Shown here in pieces: positions 1-7,296 of a DNA stretch of 15,108 nucleotides. This DNA is from JBCCRH01 sp039208045 (GTDB lineage: Bacteria; Bacteroidota; Bacteroidia; Chitinophagales; Saprospiraceae). Every line of letters starts with the position of its first letter. The stretch's first letter is position 1. The notes under the pieces were generated by a model that saw only the letters and a list, made by a program, of their open reading frames with translations, had not been told where the DNA came from and did no database searches. The DNA lies in contig JBCCRH010000098.1 of NCBI GenBank assembly GCA_039208045.1, positions 1-15,108 on the forward strand, read 5' to 3'. The position numbers and the translations under genes were made by a program.

Positions 1-653
1 AGAGGATATTGGTGAATGTCGACTTTTAAAGTCTTTTTCTCTTGTAAAAAAATAAGCGGAATAGTTTCTATCTGAAGTTTTAAGTTACCAGATTTTCCTA
101 CTAAAATGGGTACGGTCTCACCCATTGTGAGTAGACTGATTCGATCTTCTTCCCATTGGTCAGGACTGATATAATCACCTAAATTATACTCTAATGGATT
201 TTCTCTATTCACCATCTCTAAATCTTCTGAATAGGGAATTTCAATGACCATCTGATTTTGCTCAGGTGTAGTCCTTAAAAAAGGGCTTAACTCTGCTACC
301 AACCGTTCCAAGCCCTCCCGAAAAAAAGCAAACTCATTTGGTTCAAAAGGACTGTCAAACATTTTGACACGCTGCTGCTGTTGCTTGATATTTTCTCTTC
401 TTCTTAAGCTCTCCAACGGCCGACCATTGTCTGGCCAGGTTTCAAATAGGGTGAGTACGGTATCTTGCCAGGCGCACTCCTCCAATAAGATATTGATGAT
501 GATCTTTCGCTGCAAATGGGCTTCCATCAGCTCGTTTTCTAGATCGGGATGGGCCTCTAGGTGCTCCAAGAGTCGGGTGCTAACAGGCAATAAGATCACT
601 TCTTGCTCTTGGATCAGCTCGCTCAGCGGAAAGTAAGACTCAGGTGCTTGCAT
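1..653 (-). CDS. Partial ORF: C-terminal half of a TIR-like domain plus unknown region, runs off left edge
   Basis: An uninterrupted minus-strand frame runs from an ATG at 651-653 to the window edge, giving about 217 residues with no stop seen. Residues 10-85 read like the second half of a TIR domain: a hydrophobic strand (EVILLPVS), a helix, another strand (KIIINILLEECAW), then a WPDNGRPLES turn resembling the cdW...LP.dgkP motif of TIR_2-type domains. The first TIR strand and helix are missing from this ORF. They appear at the C-terminus of the preceding ORF, in the same frame, separated only by TAA and two codons (AGC ATC). Residues 95-217 are acidic and mixed alpha/beta, and I do not recognise them. 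The gene is either translationally coupled to its upstream neighbour or is the 3' part of one interrupted gene. The C-terminus, and any further operon members, lie outside the window. Confidence 0.75.
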   Translation of the reverse strand, partial: MQAPESYFPLSELIQEQEVILLPVSTRLLEHLEAHPDLENELMEAHLQRKIIINILLEECAWQDTVLTLFETWPDNGRPLESLRRRENIKQQQQRVKMFDSPFEPNEFAFFREGLERLVAELSPFLRTTPEQNQMVIEIPYSEDLEMVNRENPLEYNLGDYISPDQWEEDRISLLTMGETVPILVGKSGNLKLQIETIPLIFLQEKKTLKVDIHQYP

Positions 654-659
654 GATGCT

Positions 660-2480
660 TTAGCTTAGATTTTCAAGATTTGTGTCGGTGTAGGAGATTC
701 GTAATGCTTCTAGTATTTGCCGTAGGTTGTTGATTACTCGCCGTTCCTCATTAGCATGGGGCAGGTGTACTTGTATGTTGGTGCTATTCCTGAATAGCAA
801 AGCTTTTTCTAGTGCTTGCAGCAGCTCTTCATCATTTTGGATATTGTGTTTGCGTTTGAATGTTGTTTTTGCTTCATCAGAATTGATGTCAAGCGCATCC
901 CAAAGTACTGCTATGCTTATGGATAGACTAAAATCATCACTCATGGATAAAAAGGGGCGAATTAGGGCTTTTCGATGCCCAAATAGCTGTGGGTGCTGCT
1001 CCTCCCGTGCTTCCTGGACACGGAATTCGAGGAAGTTCCAAAGGCTGTGTTGCGTAATGCTCCCAATGGGGTGTCGTTGTAAAATATTGATGAGGCTTTG
1101 GGTGAACAGGCCACCTTCAAATTCGGGCGATTCGTAGGTTTCCTCACTAAGGCGGCTTGCCGCCAAGAGAACTTGCTTGGGGTTCTGTAAGTCGATCCAA
1201 CTTGAAGTACCCATGTTGCAGGCATCAAATACAAGGGTGATGTAGGCATCCTGCGTATTCGCCTGCTGAAGGATTTTTCTAAAGTCTACATCGCTTAAGA
1301 TACCGGTGTATCTTCGGCGGGGCGTCCTTGTTTTCCGTTGTATTTCAGCGCCATCGAAACAGACAAATCCTGCTTTTCCCCCAAATTGAGCCCTAGCACC
1401 ACCCTGTATGCCTGTACCTACCAGGTAAACCAACAATAAATCATTGGTTTGTAGCGCTTCTAATTGCCGATAAAGAGCATTCTGTATATTCCGCTTAATA
1501 GCTTCCTCATTAAATAAAAATTGGTACTCAAACGGAATTTCCAGCTCTCGTTCCAAAAAATCCTTTATCGCCTGCGCATCCGACACACAATACCTCAATT
1601 TATTGCCCAGTTTATAATCATCAATTGCAACAATTAAAGCGACAATTTTACCTGGTGATGCCGCAGCTTGCCGCTCTTCCAGCACCTGCTGCACGGACTT
1701 TGGCACATGTATCGTCGCTATATTCTTTCCACTACTTGAAGGGGTACTGGCAGGGAGTACCTGATTGCTTAAATTAGCTACTGCCGTATCCACTTCTCCT
1801 TTGGCGAAAGCCTGCATTCCAGTGGTGTAGGAAGTTAAGGCTTCAAAAGCCGCTTTTTCGCCTGCTTTTAGCTCTTTACCCAAGGTCTGGTATTGTTTCT
1901 CAATACGATCCACCAAGGTCTGGATACGCACTTGATCGCCTCGGACATTTTGCTGAATGGCCTGCGAAAAAGCTTCGCGTAGGCGTTTTGCTGCCAGCCC
2001 CGGCTCCAAATAGGCTAGCGCATTGAACTCCTGCACTTCCCGCGTCTGATCTAATAGCGGATCACTTTTCCAGTGGTATTTTGATAAATACTGCAACATA
2101 AAGCGGGCCAACTCTTCCAAACGCCCCTGCCCCTCAAACCGCTTCTCCAAACAATAGATCAGCGCCGAACGAATCTTCGGGTGCATCTCGAAAATATCCG
2201 TTCCTACTTCCTTCACCAAAGTAGACTGTAAAATATCTGATACTGCCACCCGCTCAATAATTTGGGCTTGACCTTGCTCATCAGAGTACTGCTGGAAATT
2301 TAGCCACAGCTTATACAGCAAATCAGGCGTCAAGAGCACTGGAAATGCAGCATGGCAGACTAACAGGATATGCCCTTCTCCATACCCCTGCTCAAACGTG
2401 CGAGCCATAAACTGCTCGATTTGTTGGGCAGCGCGCGACTCTCTTCCGAGCACAGCAGCGATATGTTGGTTATACTCCAT
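660..2480 (-). CDS. Caspase-like (C14/metacaspase fold) protein with degenerate active site and N-terminal helical domain
   Basis: This 606-residue protein follows the vWA gene after a 3-base gap. Residues 35-135 form a helical, possibly winged-helix, region with a conspicuous CHAAFPVLLTPDLLYKLW segment (42-59); I take it as an adaptor or effector-associated domain, by inference. Residues 160-275 are helical or coiled linker. Residues 278-505 are caspase-like: ALIVAIDDY strand, alpha helix with DAQAIKDFL, LLLVYLVGTGIQ, then ITLVFDACNMG. The nucleophile position is kept (C421 in DAC), but the catalytic His of the usual GHG motif is Thr (T356, codon ACA), so proteolysis is doubtful. Residues 567-606 (NIQVHLPHANEE... 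then a helix) look like the first strand and helix of a TIR domain, which is cut by the stop at 660-662 and appears to continue in the next ORF. It could be a pseudoenzyme scaffold or a decayed gene. Its place directly after MoxR and vWA suggests it is their partner or client. Confidence 0.8.
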   Translation of the reverse strand: MEYNQHIAAVLGRESRAAQQIEQFMARTFEQGYGEGHILLVCHAAFPVLLTPDLLYKLWLNFQQYSDEQGQAQIIERVAVSDILQSTLVKEVGTDIFEMHPKIRSALIYCLEKRFEGQGRLEELARFMLQYLSKYHWKSDPLLDQTREVQEFNALAYLEPGLAAKRLREAFSQAIQQNVRGDQVRIQTLVDRIEKQYQTLGKELKAGEKAAFEALTSYTTGMQAFAKGEVDTAVANLSNQVLPASTPSSSGKNIATIHVPKSVQQVLEERQAAASPGKIVALIVAIDDYKLGNKLRYCVSDAQAIKDFLERELEIPFEYQFLFNEEAIKRNIQNALYRQLEALQTNDLLLVYLVGTGIQGGARAQFGGKAGFVCFDGAEIQRKTRTPRRRYTGILSDVDFRKILQQANTQDAYITLVFDACNMGTSSWIDLQNPKQVLLAASRLSEETYESPEFEGGLFTQSLINILQRHPIGSITQHSLWNFLEFRVQEAREEQHPQLFGHRKALIRPFLSMSDDFSLSISIAVLWDALDINSDEAKTTFKRKHNIQNDEELLQALEKALLFRNSTNIQVHLPHANEERRVINNLRQILEALRISYTDTNLENLS

Positions 2481-2483
2481 GGG

Positions 2484-3644
2484 CTATCGGCGGTTTTTAG
2501 TGTTCAATGGCGAATGAATGCCTCGCAATACCTTGATGGCCTCCGTGAAGCCCAGGCGGTCGCAAGGAAACATGGGCACGAGCTGTGCCAAACGCTCCGC
2601 AGCGGTATTCGACCAACGCTTTGCAGGCATGGGATTGAGCCACACGAGGTGCTGCACCCGTTTTTTGAGCTGTCGCAAAAAATACCAGGCTTTGGCCATC
2701 CGTTTCGCATCCATGCGGTTGGTAGCTGCGCCTGCATCGCTGAAAATCAGTAAGTTGGCATACATCGTAGGCAATAGCTGATAAAGTTCTTCCAGCTGAA
2801 TACCATCGGTGCGATCTGGGTTGCGGTAAAAAGGGGCGTCTAGTGTCTTTTCAAAGTAGAACACTTGATTATTCGCTGTTCCGCTCTCTGTTGCTGCTTG
2901 TACTAGCTGCTCGCCCAATTCGCGAAACGCTACCATCGACTTGCTGATGTCTATAAAAATGAATTGCTGTAGTTTATTTTTATAGTCGGGTAAGTAGTGT
3001 AATTCCTCTAAAAGTCCTGTTTTGGCAGTCCCCTTTATGGTCGTTGCAATATCCAATTCGTTGGAGCGGCCACTTGCTACTTTATTGCGTAAAAAGCGCC
3101 AGCTTTGTTTCATCTGCCGTAAGGTCAGGGGTTGGTAGCTGGTGTGCATGAGGTATTTCTTTTGGAAGAAGTCTTTGGGGGTGAGGTCTTCGGGTATGGG
3201 TTCGTTGAATTGGATTTGGAGTTCTACGGAGGTGTAGGTGGGGGTTAGAGTGGTTTGGGGGGTTGGGGGTTTGGGGGTTGAGGGGTTTGGGGTTTTGGGT
3301 GACGGATTTTGGGTGACGGGTTGTGGGTTTTGAGTGACGGGTGACGGGTTTTGGGTTTTGGATTTCGGGTTTTGGCGGGTGTTTAGGGCGTCGGTTAGGG
3401 TGATGTGGGCTATGGCTATTTCTGCTTTCGCTAAATGGGTGAATAGGCGGTGAAAGGCTTCTTCTTGGTCGATGTCTTTGAGCCATAGGCGGTGGCAGAG
3501 TTGGTACATGGCAGTTGTATCAGTGGGGTCGTAGCCCAAATGGATGGCTTCTAAGAGGAGGAAATACTCGCCAATGCCGAGTTCGATGCCGAGTTCGGTG
3601 CGCAGTCGCTCAAAGAAATGATATAGAAAGCCGGATGGAATCAT
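2484..3644 (-). CDS. vWA domain protein, CoxE-like, partner of MoxR ATPase
   Basis: This 386-residue protein overlaps the MoxR stop by 4 bases (ATGA), a sign of translational coupling. Residues 1-88 are a helical N-terminal domain. Residues 89-138 are a low-complexity Pro/Thr/Asn/Gln linker built from repeats of the type TQNPSPV. Residues 140-220 form a second segment, and the von Willebrand A domain occupies about 225-375. Its MIDAS motif DxSxS is intact (D232, S234, S236 in FIFIDISKSM), and a second acidic site lies in LLIFSDAG (D303). Proteins of the CoxE/vWA type work with MoxR AAA+ ATPases as metal-dependent adaptors in assembly or remodelling of target proteins. Here the pair sits between TIR/iSTAND and caspase-like genes, as in vWA-MoxR conflict systems. 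No signal peptide or membrane segment is evident, so it is probably cytoplasmic. The family call is solid; the biological target is unknown. Confidence 0.88.
   Translation of the reverse strand: MIPSGFLYHFFERLRTELGIELGIGEYFLLLEAIHLGYDPTDTTAMYQLCHRLWLKDIDQEEAFHRLFTHLAKAEIAIAHITLTDALNTRQNPKSKTQNPSPVTQNPQPVTQNPSPKTPNPSTPKPPTPQTTLTPTYTSVELQIQFNEPIPEDLTPKDFFQKKYLMHTSYQPLTLRQMKQSWRFLRNKVASGRSNELDIATTIKGTAKTGLLEELHYLPDYKNKLQQFIFIDISKSMVAFRELGEQLVQAATESGTANNQVFYFEKTLDAPFYRNPDRTDGIQLEELYQLLPTMYANLLIFSDAGAATNRMDAKRMAKAWYFLRQLKKRVQHLVWLNPMPAKRWSNTAAERLAQLVPMFPCDRLGFTEAIKVLRGIHSPLNTKNRR
3231..3380 (-). repeat. Degenerate short-period repeat encoding the Pro/Thr/Asn linker of the vWA protein
   Basis: On the plus strand this stretch is G/T-rich, with repeated units such as TTTTGGGTGACGGGT, TTTTGGGT and TTTGGGGGT. 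The minus strand reads CAA-AAC-CC and AGT/GTC-ACC steps that give the TQNP, SPVT and PKTPNP linker (residues 89-138). The array also keeps a neighbouring frame open, as expected of low-complexity DNA. It marks a flexible hinge between the N-terminal domain and the vWA core and is probably length-variable between strains (inference). Confidence 0.75.
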
Positions 3645-4624
3645 GCGAATGTTTGATTGGAGAAGAGGGCCTGATCGGTTTGGCTTTTTAGCAAAATCTG
3701 GCTGAAGGCTAGTTCTTCTTCGTTTAGTAGGGCGAGCATATCGGTGGCATTTCGGCTGTTTAAGATGCGTACCCAGTCGATCAGTTCGCTGGTGGATACT
3801 TTTTTCTCGGTATTGGGATCTTCGGTCATTGTTTTGCGTAAAGCGTAAAAGCGGGCGAGGGCTGTTTCCTGAACTTGGTCATCGAGCTTTGGGAAATTGG
3901 CCTCAATGATGGCTTGCATGCGGTTGGGCTTTGGAAAGTGGATGTAGTGAAAGAGGCAGCGGCGCAGGAAAGCGGGGGGCAATTCCTTTTCATCATTGGA
4001 AGTGATCAGGATAATGGGGGGCTCTTTTGCTTCTACTTTTTCCTTCGTCTCATCTACTTGAAACCAAAGCTCATCCAGTTCTAAAAGTAAATCATTTGGG
4101 AAATCAATATCGGCTTTATCAATTTCATCGATGAGGAGTATGGAAGGCTGGCCTTCTTTCGAGGCTTTATAGGCTTCGCCAAGCTTACCAAATTCAATAT
4201 ACTTGTTCAGATTGTCGCTATCCATATCCTGTTTTGCTACCTCCTTATCTTCTAATAGGGCCTTTTTTAGCTGATGTGCATCCAGCTGAGAGTCGCGGAG
4301 CCGCTTGATATAATCGAAGGTATAGAGGCCATCCTTAGCTTTGGAAGTAGATTTGACGCGCCATTCAAAATAATGCTCCAAATAGGCGGTGTCGTATAGC
4401 TCATAGGCTACTGCTTCTGCTAATTTGGTCTTGCCACAGCCTGGCTCGCCCTTGATGAGCAGCGGGCGCTTAAGCTGAATAGCGAGCTGCACCGACTCAA
4501 TCAAGCGTACAGAAGGAAAGTAGGGGCGGATGCTTTGCATCCTACCATTGGTATCTTTGAAATCTACTTGCTTTTCCAGCTTTTGCCCGGTGTATTGCTG
4601 AGCTAGTTCTATTCTTCCAGCCAT
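3641..4624 (-). CDS. MoxR-family AAA+ ATPase
   Basis: This 327-residue protein has a canonical Walker A (GEPGCGKT, residues 59-66), Walker B (SILLIDEIDKAD, 161-172), sensor 1 (IILITSND, Asn210) and an arginine-finger region (FLRRC, R221/R222). A charged insert lies between Walker A and B (about 90-155). MoxR ATPases use ATP hydrolysis to remodel or activate partner complexes, together with a vWA protein. That partner is encoded immediately downstream with a 4-base ATGA overlap. The start (ATG at 4622-4624) overlaps the upstream TIR/iSTAND gene by 16 bases, which supports coupled translation. The C-terminal 60 residues are helical, as in the AAA+ lid. It probably acts in the cytoplasm as the ATP-driven switch of the operon. 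The family assignment is secure; the substrate is unknown. Confidence 0.92.
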   Translation of the reverse strand: MAGRIELAQQYTGQKLEKQVDFKDTNGRMQSIRPYFPSVRLIESVQLAIQLKRPLLIKGEPGCGKTKLAEAVAYELYDTAYLEHYFEWRVKSTSKAKDGLYTFDYIKRLRDSQLDAHQLKKALLEDKEVAKQDMDSDNLNKYIEFGKLGEAYKASKEGQPSILLIDEIDKADIDFPNDLLLELDELWFQVDETKEKVEAKEPPIILITSNDEKELPPAFLRRCLFHYIHFPKPNRMQAIIEANFPKLDDQVQETALARFYALRKTMTEDPNTEKKVSTSELIDWVRILNSRNATDMLALLNEEELAFSQILLKSQTDQALFSNQTFA

Positions 4625-5913
4625 GATAAATTTAGTTTTTTGTAAATGAGGTCTTTTTGGGATTCTAGTTGACTTTCTTTTATAATTTTCTCTACCAAAT
4701 CTAGCATGAGGATGCTGTCCTCTCCATTGGGAAAGAGTAGATCGATTTTTCCTTCAAAATGTTGGGATATTTTAAGTTTGATATCATCTCGAAATCGGCG
4801 TAGGGTATCGGTCCAATCTTCCAGATCATTGCGTTTGGCGGGAGAGATGGGTGGTAATATTTCTACCAGCTGCTTTAAGCCACCAGCCGAATTGGGTGGA
4901 ATAAATTGACTGACTCCGTAGGCGCGGTCAGACACCTTATCCATAATAAAGACGAAAAAGCGGTTCGGTAAATCTGCCTTCTTGGGTAGCAAATACTCCT
5001 GATAGAGCTTTTGCCAAAAGGCATTGATGGCACCGATGTAATTGTCGCGATCCTCATGGATATTGTCTAGCAGTAAAATGATGGGGCGTTCCTTTAGAAT
5101 TTCTATGATCTGTCCGCAAACGTAGTTTGGGGAAAATGATCGTCCAGTTAGCGCCAAAGTGGTCTTCAGCGCCGCCCAAATGCTAGTGCTATTTGACCGA
5201 AAGGCATGCAAATCCAAGAAAAAAGGCTCCACGTCAATTTGCTCTTCTTCTAAAAAACTGCGCACAAAAAGATCATGCCCACAGTTGTGCGTACCGCTGA
5301 GTAAAAACAGATTGACGGGATTAAAGCGGCGTTGGTAAGAAGTACGGCGATAGTCTTGGAAGGCCTCGCGCTGATCGCTATAGTTCAGGTAAAGTAGGCT
5401 GTCCGCCAGATGCTCAGGGGAAGTGATGGGCGGAGCTGTAGGGGGCACTTCTTTTTGTTCGTCTTCGGCTTGGTGCTGTGCTAACTCTTTTATCCGTAAG
5501 GGCAGTTCGTCCAACCAATTGGAGACTAGCTCCGAAAAGGCTTCATCTAAATCCGCAATTTTATTGAGTGGCTGCTTCAAGGGCGGCGCAAGTTCTCGAA
5601 GCGGTGAATCGGGACGAAAAAGGGAAGTCGATATCAAGATTGGGAACACCAATACTTCTTTTGCCAGTAGGCGTTCAAATAGACGCGCCTTGAGCTGTAA
5701 ATGCAAGGGTGTATTTAGGTATTTCTGATTGATGAGTGGAATCACCACATTGGCCCACTCCAATGCAGCAAGGCTATCTGCGATACTTTGCTCTGAAGAA
5801 TAGGTTTTATGAGTAGGAAAAAATGGGCTAATAAACGAGAGGAAATGCTCTAGCTTAGCAGGCGCGTCGCCTTCGGCAGGGTATAGGATTAATATGTTGG
5901 GAGTGGTAGCCAA
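4609..5913 (-). CDS. TIR-like domain fused to an inactive STAND-like (iSTAND) NTPase domain
   Basis: In this 434-residue protein, residues 5-140 have the alternating strand/helix pattern of a short TIR-like domain (NILILYPAEGD; ANVVIPLINQKYL; VLVFPILIS). Residues 140-165 are an acidic and proline-rich hinge. Residues 170-370 look like a STAND-type P-loop fold: the SLLYLNYSDQREAFQDY lead-in, then a core strand FLLSGTHNCGHD where a P-loop should be. The GK[ST] signature is replaced by G212-H213-D214, so nucleotide binding is doubtful. The Walker B-like strand IILLLDNIHED (278-288) remains. This matches the inactive STAND modules described as adaptors in vWA-MoxR conflict systems. No obvious NADase Glu is visible in the TIR-like part. 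The gene starts 6 bases after the caspase-TIR stop and overlaps moxR by 16 bases. A signalling adaptor between sensor and effector is the most likely role (inference). Confidence 0.75.
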   Translation of the reverse strand: MATTPNILILYPAEGDAPAKLEHFLSFISPFFPTHKTYSSEQSIADSLAALEWANVVIPLINQKYLNTPLHLQLKARLFERLLAKEVLVFPILISTSLFRPDSPLRELAPPLKQPLNKIADLDEAFSELVSNWLDELPLRIKELAQHQAEDEQKEVPPTAPPITSPEHLADSLLYLNYSDQREAFQDYRRTSYQRRFNPVNLFLLSGTHNCGHDLFVRSFLEEEQIDVEPFFLDLHAFRSNSTSIWAALKTTLALTGRSFSPNYVCGQIIEILKERPIILLLDNIHEDRDNYIGAINAFWQKLYQEYLLPKKADLPNRFFVFIMDKVSDRAYGVSQFIPPNSAGGLKQLVEILPPISPAKRNDLEDWTDTLRRFRDDIKLKISQHFEGKIDLLFPNGEDSILMLDLVEKIIKESQLESQKDLIYKKLNLSWLEE

Positions 5914-5919
5914 TTCGTC

Positions 5920-7206
5920 TTATGCTTCTTTTCGTAGGGCCTCAGAAAGGGTAATAATCTGCTCTACTACCAAGTCATACACAGCATCTTTATCGGGCCA
6001 AGCTGATACAGGTTTCACCTCTTTGCTCCCTTTCCGCTTCTTGGGAATCGGATTACGCCCCTTAAATTCTGGGTAATGCTGGAAGGGGCAATAGCGCACC
6101 ACAAATGGAATGAATGCCTTGCCTTGTTCAATAGCTGTTCGCGTCTGCACCATCGCTTTCTTTATGTCTGGCCTATAAGTGGGGCTATTCCTTCGGTCTA
6201 AGTCATCGTCATCATTCAAATAGTCTACACTAATCAAGCCCACAACAATCTCTGCATCTTTCAGGTTTTTTTCCAATTGATTGGAAATAAAGGAACCAGC
6301 CAGCATCTTCGTGGCATCCCACTGCTGGATCACACCCTGATTGGCCCATGCCTTTAGCATATCCTGCAAGCCTTCCAAGTACTCCGCGTCTTTATCGCTG
6401 CCGCTTGAGATTAAGAATACCTTGGGCACATCGGGCACACCGACAAAAGCGTGGCGGCAAATGCGGGTGGGGGTAAGGTCACTTACGTTAATGACGGGAA
6501 CTTGCTGGATGGTACTTCCGAGTGCCGCTGCTCGTTGGGGCACTTCTACCGAAAGGTGCTGCCAAAGGTTGGCAAAGGTGACAAAGGGAATATTTTTGTG
6601 CGTAGCAGCACCATTCAGGGCTTCTATGAGTACTTCCGTAAATACGCTGTAGTCGCGCCCAATGTATGATTTTTGGTCTTTGGTGGAGGAGGCCAGCAAG
6701 ATACGGCCACTTCCCATATCTAGGTCGTGCGCGATGGTTGCGGTAGCGGCACGTATATCGAGCACCCCAAACTTGGCATTACCCGCATAGCAGGCATCTA
6801 AGATCACAATTTGCTTTTTGGTAGCCAGCTCATCGATACTTTCTAGTACTTCAGCAGCAGCTACAAAGGTGCCGTCTATATCGTCGAAATCGGCATCATA
6901 AGGTTGAAAAAAGTAGGCATCGTCACTCGTGCGCTTCCAGCCGTGGCCCGAATAGTAGACAAACAGGGTGGCATCTTTATTATCGACTTCACTTTCCTCA
7001 ATGAGTTCACTCAGCTGGGCTAAGCCATCTAGGATGCCCTCCTTAGTGGCCTGTTGCTCGGTGAGCAGGATAACCTGTTCTGCGGGATAGCCTGCTTTTT
7101 CTGGATTGAGCAGCGTATCAGCAATAGCTTTTGCATCAGTTGCTGTGGTCGGCAGATCATTGCCTACCCCGATAATCAAAGCAAAACCTTCTTTAAATGC
7201 GCTCAT
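5920..7206 (-). CDS. Caspase-family (C14) peptidase fused to a C-terminal TIR-like domain
   Basis: This 428-residue protein is the first gene of the operon. Residues 5-235 form a caspase p20/p10-like fold: ALIIGVGND strand, TDAKAIADTL helix, catalytic His in FVYYSGHG (H88) and nucleophile Cys in IVILDACYAG (C139). The catalytic dyad is therefore complete. Residues 261-425 are TIR-like: PKVFLISSGSDKD (first strand and loop), GVIQQWDATKMLAGSF, DAEIVVGLISVDYL, then KAFIPFVVRYCPF. By eye the usual NADase Glu position is filled by Ser308, so the TIR part is more likely a protein-interaction module than a hydrolase. No signal peptide is visible, so it is probably cytoplasmic. As the only gene here with an intact caspase dyad, it is the best candidate effector of the locus. 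A 6-base gap to the next gene supports co-transcription. The substrate and trigger cannot be told from sequence. Confidence 0.87.
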   Translation of the reverse strand: MSAFKEGFALIIGVGNDLPTTATDAKAIADTLLNPEKAGYPAEQVILLTEQQATKEGILDGLAQLSELIEESEVDNKDATLFVYYSGHGWKRTSDDAYFFQPYDADFDDIDGTFVAAAEVLESIDELATKKQIVILDACYAGNAKFGVLDIRAATATIAHDLDMGSGRILLASSTKDQKSYIGRDYSVFTEVLIEALNGAATHKNIPFVTFANLWQHLSVEVPQRAAALGSTIQQVPVINVSDLTPTRICRHAFVGVPDVPKVFLISSGSDKDAEYLEGLQDMLKAWANQGVIQQWDATKMLAGSFISNQLEKNLKDAEIVVGLISVDYLNDDDDLDRRNSPTYRPDIKKAMVQTRTAIEQGKAFIPFVVRYCPFQHYPEFKGRNPIPKKRKGSKEVKPVSAWPDKDAVYDLVVEQIITLSEALRKEA

Positions 7207-7296
7207 ATTGAGGTGTTTGGGGGTTGTGATAGGCTGTTAAAATAGCTGATTTTTTCGGATTATGAAAAGAAAATCAAGGAAGGCTGGGTCTAAGGG

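Noticed and set aside
364..636. A 90-residue plus-strand open frame at the left edge
   Set aside because: Its product is a Ser/Cys-rich shadow of the minus-strand TIR-like ORF, which is continuous to the window edge.
3082..3486. A 134-residue minus-strand open frame overlapping the vWA gene
   Set aside because: It is open only because of the low-complexity repeat and is rich in Pro/His/Arg without a recognisable fold. The vWA frame carries the MIDAS motif and is the real gene.
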